Below are positions 22,064 to 31,904 of a DNA stretch of 64,000 nt, piece after piece. The DNA comes from Cydia pomonella (Eukaryota; Arthropoda; Insecta; Lepidoptera; Tortricidae). The stretch covers positions 10,575,001 through 10,639,000 of the forward strand of contig NC_084725.1 in the NCBI RefSeq assembly GCF_033807575.1. The letters are read 5' to 3'. The position numbers were made by a program, and so were the translations under genes. Every line of letters starts with the position of its first letter. Position 1 is the stretch's first letter. Below the pieces are notes generated by a model, which was not told the DNA's origin, searched no databases, and saw only the letters and a list, made by a program, of their open reading frames with translations.

Positions 22064-22486
22064 GAGGCTGTCAATACCTAAAGCGCGCGCACTGTCTATT
22101 TGTATCGGAGTAAATGAGATAGCACTGTCGCATGTTACTGGGCCTGGGCAAGGGAATAATAAGAAAAATATTTAAATAAAAAAAAGTGGATTATTAGTGA
22201 AATATTTTACTCAATAGCGGTTTAGATATAAATGTTTTGAAATTGTGATTTTAATTGCAGACCCATAAGTCAAAACAATAAAGACATAAAACCGTTTAAT
22301 TGTGATTTTAAGACCAATCTTTGCAATTATTTTCTATCGAGCCGATTTCGTTCAATCGTGTATCGAGTACAACCACGGTCTTTGAAATATAATTAATATG
22401 AACATATATTTTTCTTACTTGACTAAAACAAATAGTATTTCTTAAAAAAACTGTTTAAGTAACATCAATTTCAAGGACATTGGGTG
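22064..22486 (+). mobile_element. TTAA-type MITE, right end lost
   Basis: It begins with TTAA then GAGGCTGTCAATACCTAAAG and runs through the family body to CAAGGACATTGGGTG. It lacks the last dozen bases (TTGACAGCCTC) and the second TTAA. Complete copies are at 33,292-33,724 and 60,656-61,087; a split copy spans 27,086-31,448. TTAA duplication points to a piggyBac- or Kolobok-type transposase in trans. Confidence 0.8.
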
Positions 22487-22499
22487 ATAAATATATAAT

Positions 22500-23778
22500 G
22501 AGGGGTATAGAATCAAAGTCAGCTAAATCCATTTTGGTAAATTTTTCATGAAAGGAATAAAACTTTTATTTTTATTTTTTATTTTTGGATCGCTGTATGA
22601 AGAAAACTCCAAAAACCTGGCTAAGAATGATATCTCCAGGAACTACACACTAACTGATCAAAGTTACGATTAATTTTTAATTGAATTTAATTTATTTCAT
22701 TTAGCTGCTTTTGATACCAACTTTTGGATTTAGCTGACTTTGTTTCTAAGACTAATGGATATAGCTGTATTTGATCCCAATAATAAAGTGATGACATACT
22801 ATGACTAGTGATGTGCGTGAAGAAGAATGTCAGGGAAGTAACAAAAACCCAAAGTAGCAAGCGTGCTCAAAAATAGTTTCTGGCAAACTGGAATCAATTC
22901 TTTTTTTACATATATATTATATTTTATAGTAAAATCTCTACTTTTTCTTGTATTCTTAGTAGGTCGCTTTCGCTGGCTTTTTTTTACCTTACAACATTTT
23001 AGTATTAATGCATCTTGGTTATTTTTTAACGGTTTTGCGTAAAACGAACGATGTAAGTTTAGCAAATCGCGTACTTTTAATTTTTTACATGCGTATGTTT
23101 TACTATCATGATTACATGTAATTGGTTCAGGCAACGACTTTGCTGAGTATCTGTAAAAAAAAAGACTAAAACTTTTATATTTACTAATTAGTAGTTTTAT
23201 CACAGACTTCTTATTTATAACGGAAAGCAGGGTTTCGCGTCATACTTTTAACGAAATTATGAGCCATCATTTCATAGTAAGTACATCACTAGTCTGAAAC
23301 TTACCTATCAATTTTGGCTTTGTTTGCCTTCCAATTTTCTGGGTTTTTCTTGCGTTTCCTCCCTTTCCCTTGCGAAGATTCCATCACATCAGGCACTTCC
23401 ATTATATTTTTTACTTTAACTTATCACGATTTTTTAACTTCAAATCAGCTTAATTGCCATAAAAGTTTAACGAAAACAGCAGACACGCAAACGCTATTTA
23501 CTATAGAAGTCGCCATTTTGAAGTTACCGCCATTTTTAAGAAAAAGGACGCTGTGATTGGCTGATCACGATTTTAGCTGTTTTCGTTTCCAACCATACGG
23601 GATATAGCTATCTTTGATACTAATACAATATTTTGAAGTAGATTTTTTAGTAATTCGTTGAGCTTGATACTGAATAACTTTGGAATTGTACTTCGAATTT
23701 GATCGATGATTACAATGGCATTCATAACTTATAGTTTGATTTGATATGGATTTAGCTGACTTTGATTCTATACCCCTC
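22500..23778 (-). mobile_element. DNA transposon with long TIRs and truncated transposase gene
   Basis: The left terminus GAGGGGTATAGAATCAAAG continuing TCAGCTAAATCCAT is repeated exactly inverted at 23,746-23,778, giving about 33-bp TIRs. TATAAT borders both sides (22,494-22,499 and 23,779-23,784), a possible 6-bp target duplication. Degenerate copies of the TIR core (GGATTTAGCTGACTTTG and variants) recur inside near 22,720, 22,757 and 23,600. This suggests subterminal binding sites. The only gene is the 5' part of a transposase, so this is an internally deleted, non-autonomous copy. I cannot name the superfamily with confidence. Confidence 0.75.
22805..23384 (-). pseudogene. 5' part of a transposase gene, two exons
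   Basis: Exon 1 is 23,305-23,384 and exon 2 is 22,805-23,150, joined by a 154-bp intron with GTAAGT donor and TTTACAG acceptor. The joined frame gives about 141 residues. The N-terminus is basic (GKGRKRKKNPENWKANKAK), a motif I know from the start of uncharacterised transposase-derived insect proteins. It is followed by CNH...YACKKLKVRDLLNLHRSF, a KSQRKRPTKNTRKSRDFTIK segment and VCQKLFLSTL, also typical of that family. The frame then runs off into unrelated sequence and stops. The catalytic domain is absent, so the product, if made, could only bind DNA. Confidence 0.6.
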
Positions 23779-24270
23779 TATAATTAATAGTGTTTCTAAT
23801 AACTATAAACATATTTTTATTTTTAAGAATTTATGTGCCATTAGTGCCATTTGAATATATGAAACAGGCGCGACATCTAGCGCAAGAAGTTTTAAACTTC
23901 CTTATCTTTGCCAAAACACCTTTAAGGCAAAGCTTTACATTCTCGTAGACGTTTTAATCCTTCATTATCATTAATCAACTCTTTTCCTCGCAAGGTAAAT
24001 AATAGAGGTGATTAATTAAAGAATTTCGTAGAACACGCTAAATTGAAAGGAAAAACGTTTTTACGAGCGGAGAGGGTACAATGAGTGATATACGGCTGAA
24101 GGGATTCCCAGGTTTTCAGGAAATACGAGCGTTTTTGTGGAAAATAGAGATTTTTGCGGTACCTTTTTGCGCTTTCTACAAAGGCCGTTAAAGAAGTGGT
24201 AAGGTTTTTGGAGAGATTTTGGTTGATAATCTTAACTTAAAGTAACAACGGCTAACAACAACAAACAGAA
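23779..24270. other. No feature recognised
   Basis: Unassigned; no gene seen. Confidence 0.35.
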
Positions 24271-24376
24271 CCCCTAGTGTAAATTTATTCGATAGCGTGA
24301 CGTGACGTACGCGTTTGCGTCAAGTCTCATTTTGTATAGATTTAGAAACAACGCGCCAACCGGAACGTTTTGGATT
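24271..24376. mobile_element. Half of a CCCCTAGTGTAA MITE
   Basis: The left half of the family seen at 326-510 is present up to CGGAACGTTTTGGA. The inverted right half is missing and no TA precedes the left end. Confidence 0.65.
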
Positions 24377-24597
24377 TCGATTAAAGCTCCTAGCCAATGT
24401 GTTTTTTTTCGATAACATTGTCACATTGTTATATTTCAACCAATATACACATAACCTTAACAAGTTATATACCTAAACCTTCCCCAAGAATCACTCTATT
24501 GATAGATGAAAGTCGTATGAAACCCCGTTCGTTAGTTTTTAATTTTGGAGTAGTTTTATAAGATGTAGTGAATTGACGTTTTCCCCTAGGTTTGCGG

Positions 24598-24772
24598 CTG
24601 CTAGGTTATGTAGGTACTTATATAGACAAATACATGCTTAGATATACATAAAACAACGTTAATTCAGTGAAAAATATTCGGGATAAACACACAAATAATT
24701 GCCCTGATCGGGATTCGAACCCGAGACCTCCTGCTTCATAGGCAGGGTCATTACCGACTAGGCTATGAGGCC
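24598..24772 (-). mobile_element. tRNA-derived SINE
   Basis: The minus-strand head has GCCTAGTCGGTAATGACCCT and GGTCTCGGGTTCGAATCCCG (A and B boxes) and a shortened body. The 3' tail of the family is absent. Confidence 0.7.
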
Positions 24773-25022
24773 GTTGATATATACGAGTATGATATATAAA
24801 CTTATAAAAACATCCATATGTTGTATTAAATCATCATTCAATAATATTTTAATCGCCAACCACAAAGTCCCAGGGTTGACCTTGATCATACACACGTCTT
24901 GCCCCTCGCATGACCCCTAAAAGTAATAACTTGTCCCTCCCCTCACGCTGACTCTAATTTCAGTGCTACCCTAATTGGGGAGTCTTAAGCGCTCTTGGTC
25001 GTGTAAAGTGATTTATAACAAA

Positions 25023-25056
25023 ATGGCGGACGGATTGCAAATGGACGTTGATGTAG
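25023..25056 (+). CDS. Candidate first coding exon (11 codons)
   Basis: ACAAAATGGCGG is a strong initiation context. The frame reads MADGLQMDVDV and then meets a possible splice donor G|GTTAGT; unspliced it would stop one codon later. About 65 bp upstream lies TCAGTGC, which resembles an arthropod initiator. I do not recognise the gene, and no matching downstream exon was found on this strand. It may be a real gene start, a pseudogene scrap, or chance. Confidence 0.3.
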
Positions 25057-25295
25057 GTTAGTTTTTAACTCCCGACGCAAAAAGAGCGGTGTTATATGTT
25101 TGACGCCAATGCCTGTGCGTGTCTGTCTGTGGCTTCGTAGCTCTCCAACGGTTGGATCGATTTCGATGCAGTTTTTTTACGTGATGGTGAGTTTCCTTGC
25201 CGTGGTTAGGTTAGGTTAGTAAATAGTAATTTGAAAAGTATCAGCTCTTCTCCAAAATGATGTTAGGCATTTTTGGCATATTTTTTTTTTGACTA

Positions 25296-25440
25296 GGACG
25301 TCGTGACAGCGGACATGGGAGAGAACAATCTCACACCTAAGGATGCCGAAGACCGGGCAAAGTGGAGAAGATTAAGTAGGAAAGCGAACCCTGGCGCTGG
25401 GCCGGGAAAACGCTAGGTTGAAGAAGAAGAAGATAGCATA
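25296..25440 (+). pseudogene. RTE-type LINE ORF C-terminus
   Basis: The frame reads LTPKDAEDRAKWRRLSRKAN, the last residues of an RTE-clade LINE. GCCGGGAAAACGCTAGGTTG and a (GAA) tail follow. That 3' block resembles the end of the SINE at 3,377-3,722. Confidence 0.75.
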
Positions 25441-25739
25441 GGGGGGGTTTTTGAAAAATTTCAATTAATACTTATCGATCGGTCATGTTCGCTTCTTATT
25501 TGTGTAGATAAAAAGGTGAATTAAAGGATTGCAATTGCTTTACATAAATAAGCATTTTCGACAAGTACCACAAAACTACCCTATGGCGCGTATGAAGGAT
25601 ACGATGGAAATTTCGCTGTCAACGGGTAAGTCTCGGTAGATTAGTTTGGTAGAGCCGGGGGCCTGGTATCCTGGAGCCGCGAGTTGTTGCGCCGGAGATA
25701 GTGTTTTCACTTCTCCTGTGGTAGCAATGTGGTAGTGTT

Positions 25740-25830
25740 ATTGTCGGCAAAGCGCATGTAACTCCTCTGGAGTTGCAGGCGTACATAGGCTACGGAGACT
25801 GCTTACCATGCAGGCCGTATGCTTGTTTGA
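25740..25830 (+). mobile_element. LINE 3' end fragment
   Basis: Copy of the 985-1,170 block (GTTGCAGGCGTACATAGGCT, GACTGCTTACCATGCAGGCC). Confidence 0.6.
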
Positions 25831-26159
25831 GAGAAAAATTATCCAGCTATTGTAGTGCAAAATCGTTGGAAACTATTTCCTATATAGCCTTAAAGGCATC
25901 TAAAAATCTAGTCTGACAGTGTTGAAACCATAAGCATGAGTGGCACGCTAGGATTCCAGTGCGTTAGGCTGATCTAGGCACTGCAATGCGGCCTAGCTCA
26001 ATTCGGTAATGGACAGCTTTAGCCGGCAGTCATCCCGTAATGGATGGGTTGCCTTATTTTATTGCGGAACTTTTTAGAGGATTTTTCCCTAAATAGTGTT
26101 TTATGAAATAGTTACTTAATCGTAGACTTTGAGTTTTAAGTCCTAATTTTTTGCAGAAA

Positions 26160-26290
26160 TCGTGAAACGTAGTTGACGTAACCGATGACCGAAGAGCTAG
26201 CGGCTTCCTCGCACAACGACGTATCAGTATTGCGATACAACGAGGACATGCCGCCAGCATCCTTGGTACAATGCCTCAATGGCCTATTTT
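26160..26290 (+). pseudogene. RTE-like LINE ORF end
   Basis: One frame reads FLAQRRISIAIQRGHAASIL followed by GT, a C-terminal motif of lepidopteran RTE-like LINEs. A parallel degenerate copy is at 52,970-53,105. Confidence 0.6.
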
Positions 26291-27081
26291 AAATTTAAGC
26301 TGTGCAATAATTATACAATCTGCTATTTTCCTTACCTAGTCCTAGTTATGTAATGTTGTCTTTTTCTCATATAAGCCTTTTTCCTGTTGCATCAAAGGAG
26401 CCTGGGTTCTGCTTTTTTCACCATAATTCCACGAAATTGCTCAGGTTTTGGTGAAAGTATAAAAATATAAGTCCAGTAGGTAGCTGGTCACCGGTCGCTG
26501 GTAGGTAGTCGCCCCCCTACACACACGCTACCACCAAAACACCAACGCTAGCCCAAAGCGTGTTGGAGATTTCACCTTTGAATTTTTTCTCGGAAGTATG
26601 CAAATTTCCTCACAGTGTTGTTCTTTGACGAAAATCGACTGATATACGTCAAATTATATTTTGTTTATAAGTTCTGAGAAACTCATTAGTACGTGACGCT
26701 TAGGCCACAAGCGTACATCTTGCACCCTAACGTGATGTGATAAATCGCAATTTAACTATAAGACCGCCTGTTGTCTGCCACTATATTTAATCCATAATCA
26801 ATTGCTTTGCTAAAAGCTGTCTTACTGGGATGTGTCAATAAATAGTATTATATTTATCTATCTTGCTTGTTTATGGTATTGCGACGATTAGCGTCGCATA
26901 AAATAGGATAGACTACCAAGAAAAAGAGAAGAAAACTACCCGGAGTACATATTACAAAATATATTAAAACTAAAAAAAACAAAGATCGTGAGTTCTGATA
27001 TAACTGAGCTGGCAATAGACAATTATCAGTTTCTCATGAGGATAAATGTTATTATTTTATCAACTGACCAGAATAAAGCGC
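26291..27081. other. No feature recognised
   Basis: No supported gene or repeat; a few AT-rich short ORFs. Confidence 0.35.
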
Positions 27082-27487
27082 TTAAGAGGCTGTCAATACC
27101 TAAAGCGCGCACACTGTCTATTTGTATCGGAGTAAATGAGATAGCACTGTCGCATGTTACTGGGCCTGGGCAAGGGAATAATAAGAAAAATATTTAATTA
27201 AAAAAAAGTGGATTATTAGTGTAATATTTAACTCGACCAAGGTTTAGATATAAATGTTTTGAAATTGTGATTTTAATTGCAGACCCATAAGTCAAAACAA
27301 TAAAGACATAAAACCGTTCAATAGTGATTTTAAGACCAATCTTTGCAATTTTTTTCTATTGAGCCGATTTCGTTCAATCGTGTATCGAGTACGACCACGG
27401 TCTTTGAAATATAATTAATATGAACATATATTTTTCTTACTTGACTAAAACAAATAGTCTTTCTTAAAAAACTGTTTATGTGTATAT

Positions 27488-27548
27488 GTAATCAATTTCT
27501 GTATCTGTTTTTTATGTAGTGTGCAATAAAGAATTTTATTATTATCTC
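27488..27548 (+). mobile_element. Short LINE/SINE 3' tail with (TTA)n
   Basis: The sequence ends GTGCAATAAAGAATTTTATT followed by ATTATC, like a polyadenylated retroelement tail on the plus strand, opposite in direction to the stack that follows. It could also be 3' sequence belonging to the neighbouring R4 copy. Confidence 0.4.
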
Positions 27549-28997
27549 TTTATTTATCTTGTGTCTTAGATTAGGCATTTTATAATATGAATATAAAAGT
27601 AAAATACAACAAATCATACAAAAATAATACAAAATACATATAAACACATTATAAAAAACCTAACCTAGGGTGCCGCCAGCAGCGGGGCAGGGCCCAAGCT
27701 GCCGGTGGTCAGGGCCGCAGAGAGAGGAACCGGCGGACTATCCGCGCCGTGTCCAAGATCACCGCCTTCTGCATCTGACCCTTGATCCAACCACCTAGCG
27801 AGAGTCTCTCAAGGTGTTGGTCGAGACTCTTCGCTATGAGACCATTCGCTGAAACGACTATCGGGACAATGATCGTCGAATCAACATCCCACATGGCGGT
27901 TATCTCGTGAGCCAAGTCTAGGTACTTACTGGACTTGTCCTTCTCGGCTTTCACGAGATTCTCATCATGGGGGATGGTGATGTCGACGAGCACGGCCCGG
28001 CGTTGCGATCGATCTATTATCACGATGTCAGGCTTATTGGTTACAATAGTCCTGTCAGTGATAATAGATCGATCCCAATAGAGCGTGGCACGACCATTTT
28101 CGAGAACTGGCGCAGGTGAGTACTTGTAGTACGGTACTTCGCGGTCCACAAGGCCGTATAGAAGAGCAAGTTGCTGGTGAATAATCCTGGCTACAAGATT
28201 ATGTCTGTGCAAGTACTCGCCGTTAGCAAGATGAGAACAACCGGAAATTATATGCCTGAGTGACTCTCCGGGACGGCGGCATGCCCGACAAATGTCGACC
28301 GTACCGTCCTTCAGGATATATTTCCGATAGTTGTTCGTCATCATCACTTCGTCCGCAATTGCACAGGCAAAACCCTCGGTTTCTCCGAAGAGGTCCCCGA
28401 ATCGTAACCAGTTCACCGACGCGAGCAGGTCCACGTCGGGTCCCGTGAGGGCCTTGTAGAACCGCCCGTGTAGCACCTTACTCTCCCATGCCGCCCTGCG
28501 ATCCGCAGTACTTAGTACCACAGGTTTGCGCCAGTTCTCGTTTGCCAAGGAGAGCGGCGTGAGGTTCCTGTCTACTGCCACCACATCACGATGCATCCCA
28601 CACTCGTTGTTAAGGAAATAATTCCTGAGATTGCACACCTCGCGGTTGTGGAGATCTTTGGCGTTTAGGAAGCCTCGACCTCCACACTTCCGTGGGATGT
28701 ACAATCTCATAACTGACGAGCGTGGGTGTAGCATACGGTGTGTGGTTAGCAGTAGTCGGACCCTCCGATCCAGGGCGTCCAGCTCGGTCTGAGTCCACCT
28801 TAGTATGCCAAAGGAGTATGTGAGCAGGGGCATTACCCAGGCGTTGAAGGCGCGCACTTTGTTGCCTCCTGACAAAAGACTGTTAAGGACTTTTGTGAGC
28901 CGACTGAAAAAGCGTTCCTTCACCGACTGTCTAATACCCTCATCCTCAATACCCAACGACTGTGACATACCAAGGTATTTGTAGGTATTTGTATTTA
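27549..28997 (-). mobile_element. 5'-truncated R4/Dong-type LINE copy A
   Basis: This minus-strand copy starts at a (TTATTATTATTA) run near 28,997 and ends at another ATT run near 27,545. The 3' untranslated part is A-rich. It is only about 45% similar at protein level (my visual estimate) to copies B and C, so it is a different subfamily with the same end preference. Confidence 0.7.
27709..28968 (-). CDS. C-terminal part of R4/Dong-type LINE polymerase (copy A)
   Basis: This 419-residue open frame lacks the reverse-transcriptase palm but keeps the downstream thumb-like region (WVMPLLTYSFGILRWTQTEL). It also keeps a zinc knuckle C-x2-C-x8-H-x4-C (C227, C230, H239, C244) and a restriction-like endonuclease of the R2/R4 class. 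Visible there are KPDIVIID (D314), VLVDITIP (D329) and KYLDL (K348). In intact elements this enzyme nicks the target and primes reverse transcription. The frame is uninterrupted, but its N-terminus was lost on insertion, so it is a dead copy. The first Met is not the true start. Confidence 0.8.
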   Translation of the reverse strand: MSQSLGIEDEGIRQSVKERFFSRLTKVLNSLLSGGNKVRAFNAWVMPLLTYSFGILRWTQTELDALDRRVRLLLTTHRMLHPRSSVMRLYIPRKCGGRGFLNAKDLHNREVCNLRNYFLNNECGMHRDVVAVDRNLTPLSLANENWRKPVVLSTADRRAAWESKVLHGRFYKALTGPDVDLLASVNWLRFGDLFGETEGFACAIADEVMMTNNYRKYILKDGTVDICRACRRPGESLRHIISGCSHLANGEYLHRHNLVARIIHQQLALLYGLVDREVPYYKYSPAPVLENGRATLYWDRSIITDRTIVTNKPDIVIIDRSQRRAVLVDITIPHDENLVKAEKDKSSKYLDLAHEITAMWDVDSTIIVPIVVSANGLIAKSLDQHLERLSLGGWIKGQMQKAVILDTARIVRRFLSLRP

Positions 28998-29165
28998 TTA
29001 TTATTATTGTATCTCCTTGGATTTCACGGGCCTATAAATCCCGGTCTTTTGATAGGCTTGCATGGGGATATAGATCCAACACGTAGAGGCCTCTTGGAGA
29101 GCTTTAATGTCATGTAGAACGCCTGCTGGAACCCGTTCACGGGCGCAACAATAGACACCATTATT
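28998..29165 (-). mobile_element. 3' end fragment of a further TAA-ending retroelement
   Basis: About 150 bp between two ATT runs (28,998-29,010 and 29,162-29,172) match neither copy A nor copies B/C. Read minus, it ends in CCAAGGAGATACAATAATAA, so it is probably the 3' untranslated end of another member of the same LINE group, inserted into the repeat tail. Confidence 0.5.
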
Positions 29166-30980
29166 ATTATTTTCGAAAGGGTTGGTTTTCTCAGCTCTAG
29201 GCTGGTAATCAGCTACATTTACGGGTTATTTACCAAGTAAATGCAGCGGGGGTTGTTGAATTTAAGTTGTTTCCGGAGTATTATTTTCTGTGTCAAGTTG
29301 CATAAATTTTCTCACAATTCGGCATGTATTTAATATAGCGGCTTTTTGTAGAATAGTGTAGATATACGATTTTAGATCTAGTAATTTTAAACTATGGTGA
29401 AGGTGTTTTGGGATGACGCCTGTTGTGGATAAAACTATTGGAACTACGTATACTTTCTCTTGTCTCCATATCCTAGTAACTTCGTCTTTTAGTTCTGCGT
29501 ATTTTGTTATTTTCTCTGTGATGGTCTTTTGTATATTGTGTGTGTTAGGGACTGAGATGTATATGAGGTAAGTGGTCTTCTTTATTTTGTCTATTAAAGT
29601 GATATCTGGTCTATTATAGTGGATGGTGCGATCTGTCAGTATAGCGCGGTCGTAGTATAATTTGTGCGTTGTGTTCTCTAGAACTACCTGTGGGTTATAT
29701 TTGTAGTATGGTGTATGGTTGTTTTGAATAAGATTATGTTTGTGTGCTAGATTTTGATGAATGATGTTTGCAATTTGATTGTGTCTGTGTGTGTAGTCTG
29801 TCTGTGTAAGTGTTGTACATGCTCCGGTTATGTGTTGTATGGTTTCCGATTGGGTGTGACATCTACGGCATTTGTCATTTGTAACTGTTGGGTCTTTTAT
29901 GATGTATTTTCGGTAGTTTTTTGTGTTAACTATTTGGTCCTGAATTGCGATAATGAAGCCTTCTGTTTCTGGGAACAAACTACCTATTTTCAGCCAAGTG
30001 TTTGATGCAGTAGTATCTATGTGGGTTTGTTCTATGTCGTGGGGATGTCGTCCGTGAAGTACCTTTTTCTTCCAGTTGTCCATCTGTTTCGTTTGTGGAT
30101 CCTTATCGAGATTTCGCGTTTCAGGTAGTTGGTTTAGATTAAGTGGGGTGTAGTTGAGGTCATTTTGGACTACTGTTTTATGTATATTGCTTGTGTGTGA
30201 TTTAGTGTGAAAGAATATGTGTAAGCTGTATATTTGTTTTTGCCATAGGTGGCTGATGTTTATCATGCCCCTACCTCCATTGTTCCTTTTAATAGTGAGT
30301 CTCTCTACTGCAGATTTAGGGTGTAAGTGTTTGTGTTTTGTTAATGTTGTGCGTGTGGTTCGTTCTATAGCTTCTATATCAGTTTTGGACCATTTTATAA
30401 CTCCAAATGAGTATGTTAAGATGGGGATGGCGTAAGTATTTATGGCTTTAATTAAATTTTTTCCAGATAGTTGTGATTTGCATATTTTATTGAGTCTGTT
30501 TTTGTATTCACTACTTAATGTTTGTTTGGTTGTAGTATGGTCCAAGCCCTTCAACTGTTTGTATCCTAGATATTTGTATAGGTCATTTGTTTCCAGTGCT
30601 GTTATAGTGTTATTGTCGTCTAAATTATAGTCCCCTGGTTGTATTTTTCCTTTCACTATGTGTACTGTTTTACATTTTTCTATGCCGAATGCCATGTTTA
30701 TATCGTTACTAAATTGTGCTGTGATATCTACTAATTTCTTCATGTCTTTTTCTGTCTTGGTGTATAACTTAATGTCGTCCATATATATGAGGTGTGATAT
30801 GTGTGTATTTGTTGGAGTGTTCCTGAATTTGTATCCGACTCGGCTTTGGTTCAGTAGATGTGATAAAGGGTTCAAGGCAAGGCAGAACCACATGGGACTC
30901 AAGGAATCACCTTGGTAAATACCTTTCTTAATAGTGATAGTGCGTGTAATTACTGTCTTGCTACCGGCAGTTATTATTAT
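29166..30980 (-). mobile_element. 5'-truncated R4/Dong-type LINE copy B
   Basis: It runs from an ATT run at about 30,970-30,980 to the ATT run at 29,162-29,172. Its 3' end reads AACCAACCCTTTCGAAAATA on the minus strand. It is the longest copy, retaining part of the reverse transcriptase. Confidence 0.8.
29262..30902 (-). CDS. R4/Dong-type LINE polymerase, RT to endonuclease (copy B)
   Basis: The 546-residue frame can be extended upstream to about 30,966 without a stop, adding KKGIYQGDSLSP, the usual RT motif just before the counted Met. The YMDD catalytic motif is at residues 40-43. The thumb-like region WSKTDIEAIE, a zinc knuckle (C345, C348, H357, C362) and an endonuclease domain with RPDITLID (D433) follow. 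At the second acidic position of the endonuclease there is Y448 where copies A and C have D. The frame is otherwise open. The 5' half of the element, including any DNA-binding fingers, is gone. Confidence 0.85.
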   Translation of the reverse strand: MSPMWFCLALNPLSHLLNQSRVGYKFRNTPTNTHISHLIYMDDIKLYTKTEKDMKKLVDITAQFSNDINMAFGIEKCKTVHIVKGKIQPGDYNLDDNNTITALETNDLYKYLGYKQLKGLDHTTTKQTLSSEYKNRLNKICKSQLSGKNLIKAINTYAIPILTYSFGVIKWSKTDIEAIERTTRTTLTKHKHLHPKSAVERLTIKRNNGGRGMINISHLWQKQIYSLHIFFHTKSHTSNIHKTVVQNDLNYTPLNLNQLPETRNLDKDPQTKQMDNWKKKVLHGRHPHDIEQTHIDTTASNTWLKIGSLFPETEGFIIAIQDQIVNTKNYRKYIIKDPTVTNDKCRRCHTQSETIQHITGACTTLTQTDYTHRHNQIANIIHQNLAHKHNLIQNNHTPYYKYNPQVVLENTTHKLYYDRAILTDRTIHYNRPDITLIDKIKKTTYLIYISVPNTHNIQKTITEKITKYAELKDEVTRIWRQEKVYVVPIVLSTTGVIPKHLHHSLKLLDLKSYIYTILQKAAILNTCRIVRKFMQLDTENNTPETT

Positions 30981-31376
30981 TATTATCGAAAGGGTTGGTT
31001 TTCTCAGCTCTAGGCTGGTAATCAGCTACATTTACGGGTTATTTACCAAGTAAATGCAGCGGGGGTTGTTAAATTTAAGTTGTTTCTGGGGTATTATTTT
31101 CTGTGTCAAGTTGCATAAATTTTCTCACAATTCGGCATGTATTTAATATAGCGGCTTTTTGTAGAATAGTGTAGATATATGATTTTAGATCTAGTAATTT
31201 TAAACTATGGTGAAGGTGTTTTGGGATGACGCCTGTTGTGGATAAAACTATTGGAACTACGTACACTTTCTCTTGTCTCCATATCCTAGTAACTTCGTCT
31301 TTTAGTTCTGCGTATTTTGTTATTTTCTCTGTGATGGTCTTTTGTATATTGTGTGTGTTAGGGACTGAGATGTCTA

Positions 31377-31380
<4 letters not shown>
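30981..31380 (-). mobile_element. R4/Dong-type LINE copy C, short
   Basis: The last 100 or so codons plus 3' untranslated region are almost identical to copy B (a handful of differences over about 400 bp, including in the stop-proximal region). It keeps aspartate in IDISVP at 31,372-31,374, where B has tyrosine. The 5' truncation joins directly to the (ATT) run. The 113-residue frame 31,075-31,416 is partly repeat-encoded Asn. Confidence 0.8.
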
Positions 31381-31409
<29 letters not shown>

Positions 31410-31410
31410 G
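31378..31410. repeat. (ATT)n microsatellite
   Basis: About ten ATT units at the outer edge of the LINE stack. Shorter runs sit at every internal junction (about 28,998, 29,162 and 30,970). Confidence 0.9.
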
Positions 31411-31452
31411 TAACATGAATTACAAGGACATTGGGTGTTGACAGCCTCTTAA

Positions 31453-31904
31453 TGCGAAGAAGGCTTTATAGCAAATCGCTACAGTATTCTTAACTAATTC
31501 AAAATATATTTTTTCCTAGTACTTACTTATATGTTTTTGCTCAAAAACCTATCCATAACTGAACGTTAACGGCAATCATAATCAATTACACACATAACAC
31601 AAAATTAAGCCCATATTTGTATGACGAACGATCGCATTAAGGTACACGCGTTTTTAAACGCCTATAATAGATTGTAACGATGTAATTTATACCGGTATAC
31701 GTTATGCCCAGGGCATAGAGTAAATAGCACAGATTGTACACTTTGTATGAGCACCTACATCATGTAAGGCGTTCTAAACTTAGAAAACAAGTTCCTTCGA
31801 CCGAATTCACGGAGATAATGAAAGCCTTATTATTAATTAAGCATTGTAAACCTTTATTTGACAAAGTTATTTTCGTTTTTCACATACAAGTATATACAAT
31901 AAAT
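31453..31904. other. No feature recognised
   Basis: Unassigned AT-rich sequence. Confidence 0.35.

Larger units (their letters stand above)
27086..31448 (+). mobile_element. TTAA-type MITE split by a LINE stack
   Basis: The left part is 27,086 to about 27,487 and the right part 31,410-31,448. The copy is complete when joined: TTAA flanks at 27,082-27,085 and 31,449-31,452, GAGGCTGTCAATACC at the left and TTGACAGCCTC at the right. The break falls within the family string CTGTTTAAGTAACAT, between GTTTA and AGTAAC. The 3.9 kb between are LINE copies. Confidence 0.8.

Noticed and set aside
29754..30918. Several Cys/Val/Leu-rich plus-strand ORFs
   Set aside because: They are antisense to the open frame of LINE copy B, whose motifs (YMDD, zinc knuckle, endonuclease) identify the coding strand.
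31075..31416. Separate small protein with an Asn run
   Set aside because: The Asn run is the (ATT)n microsatellite read on the minus strand, fused to the truncated end of LINE copy C.
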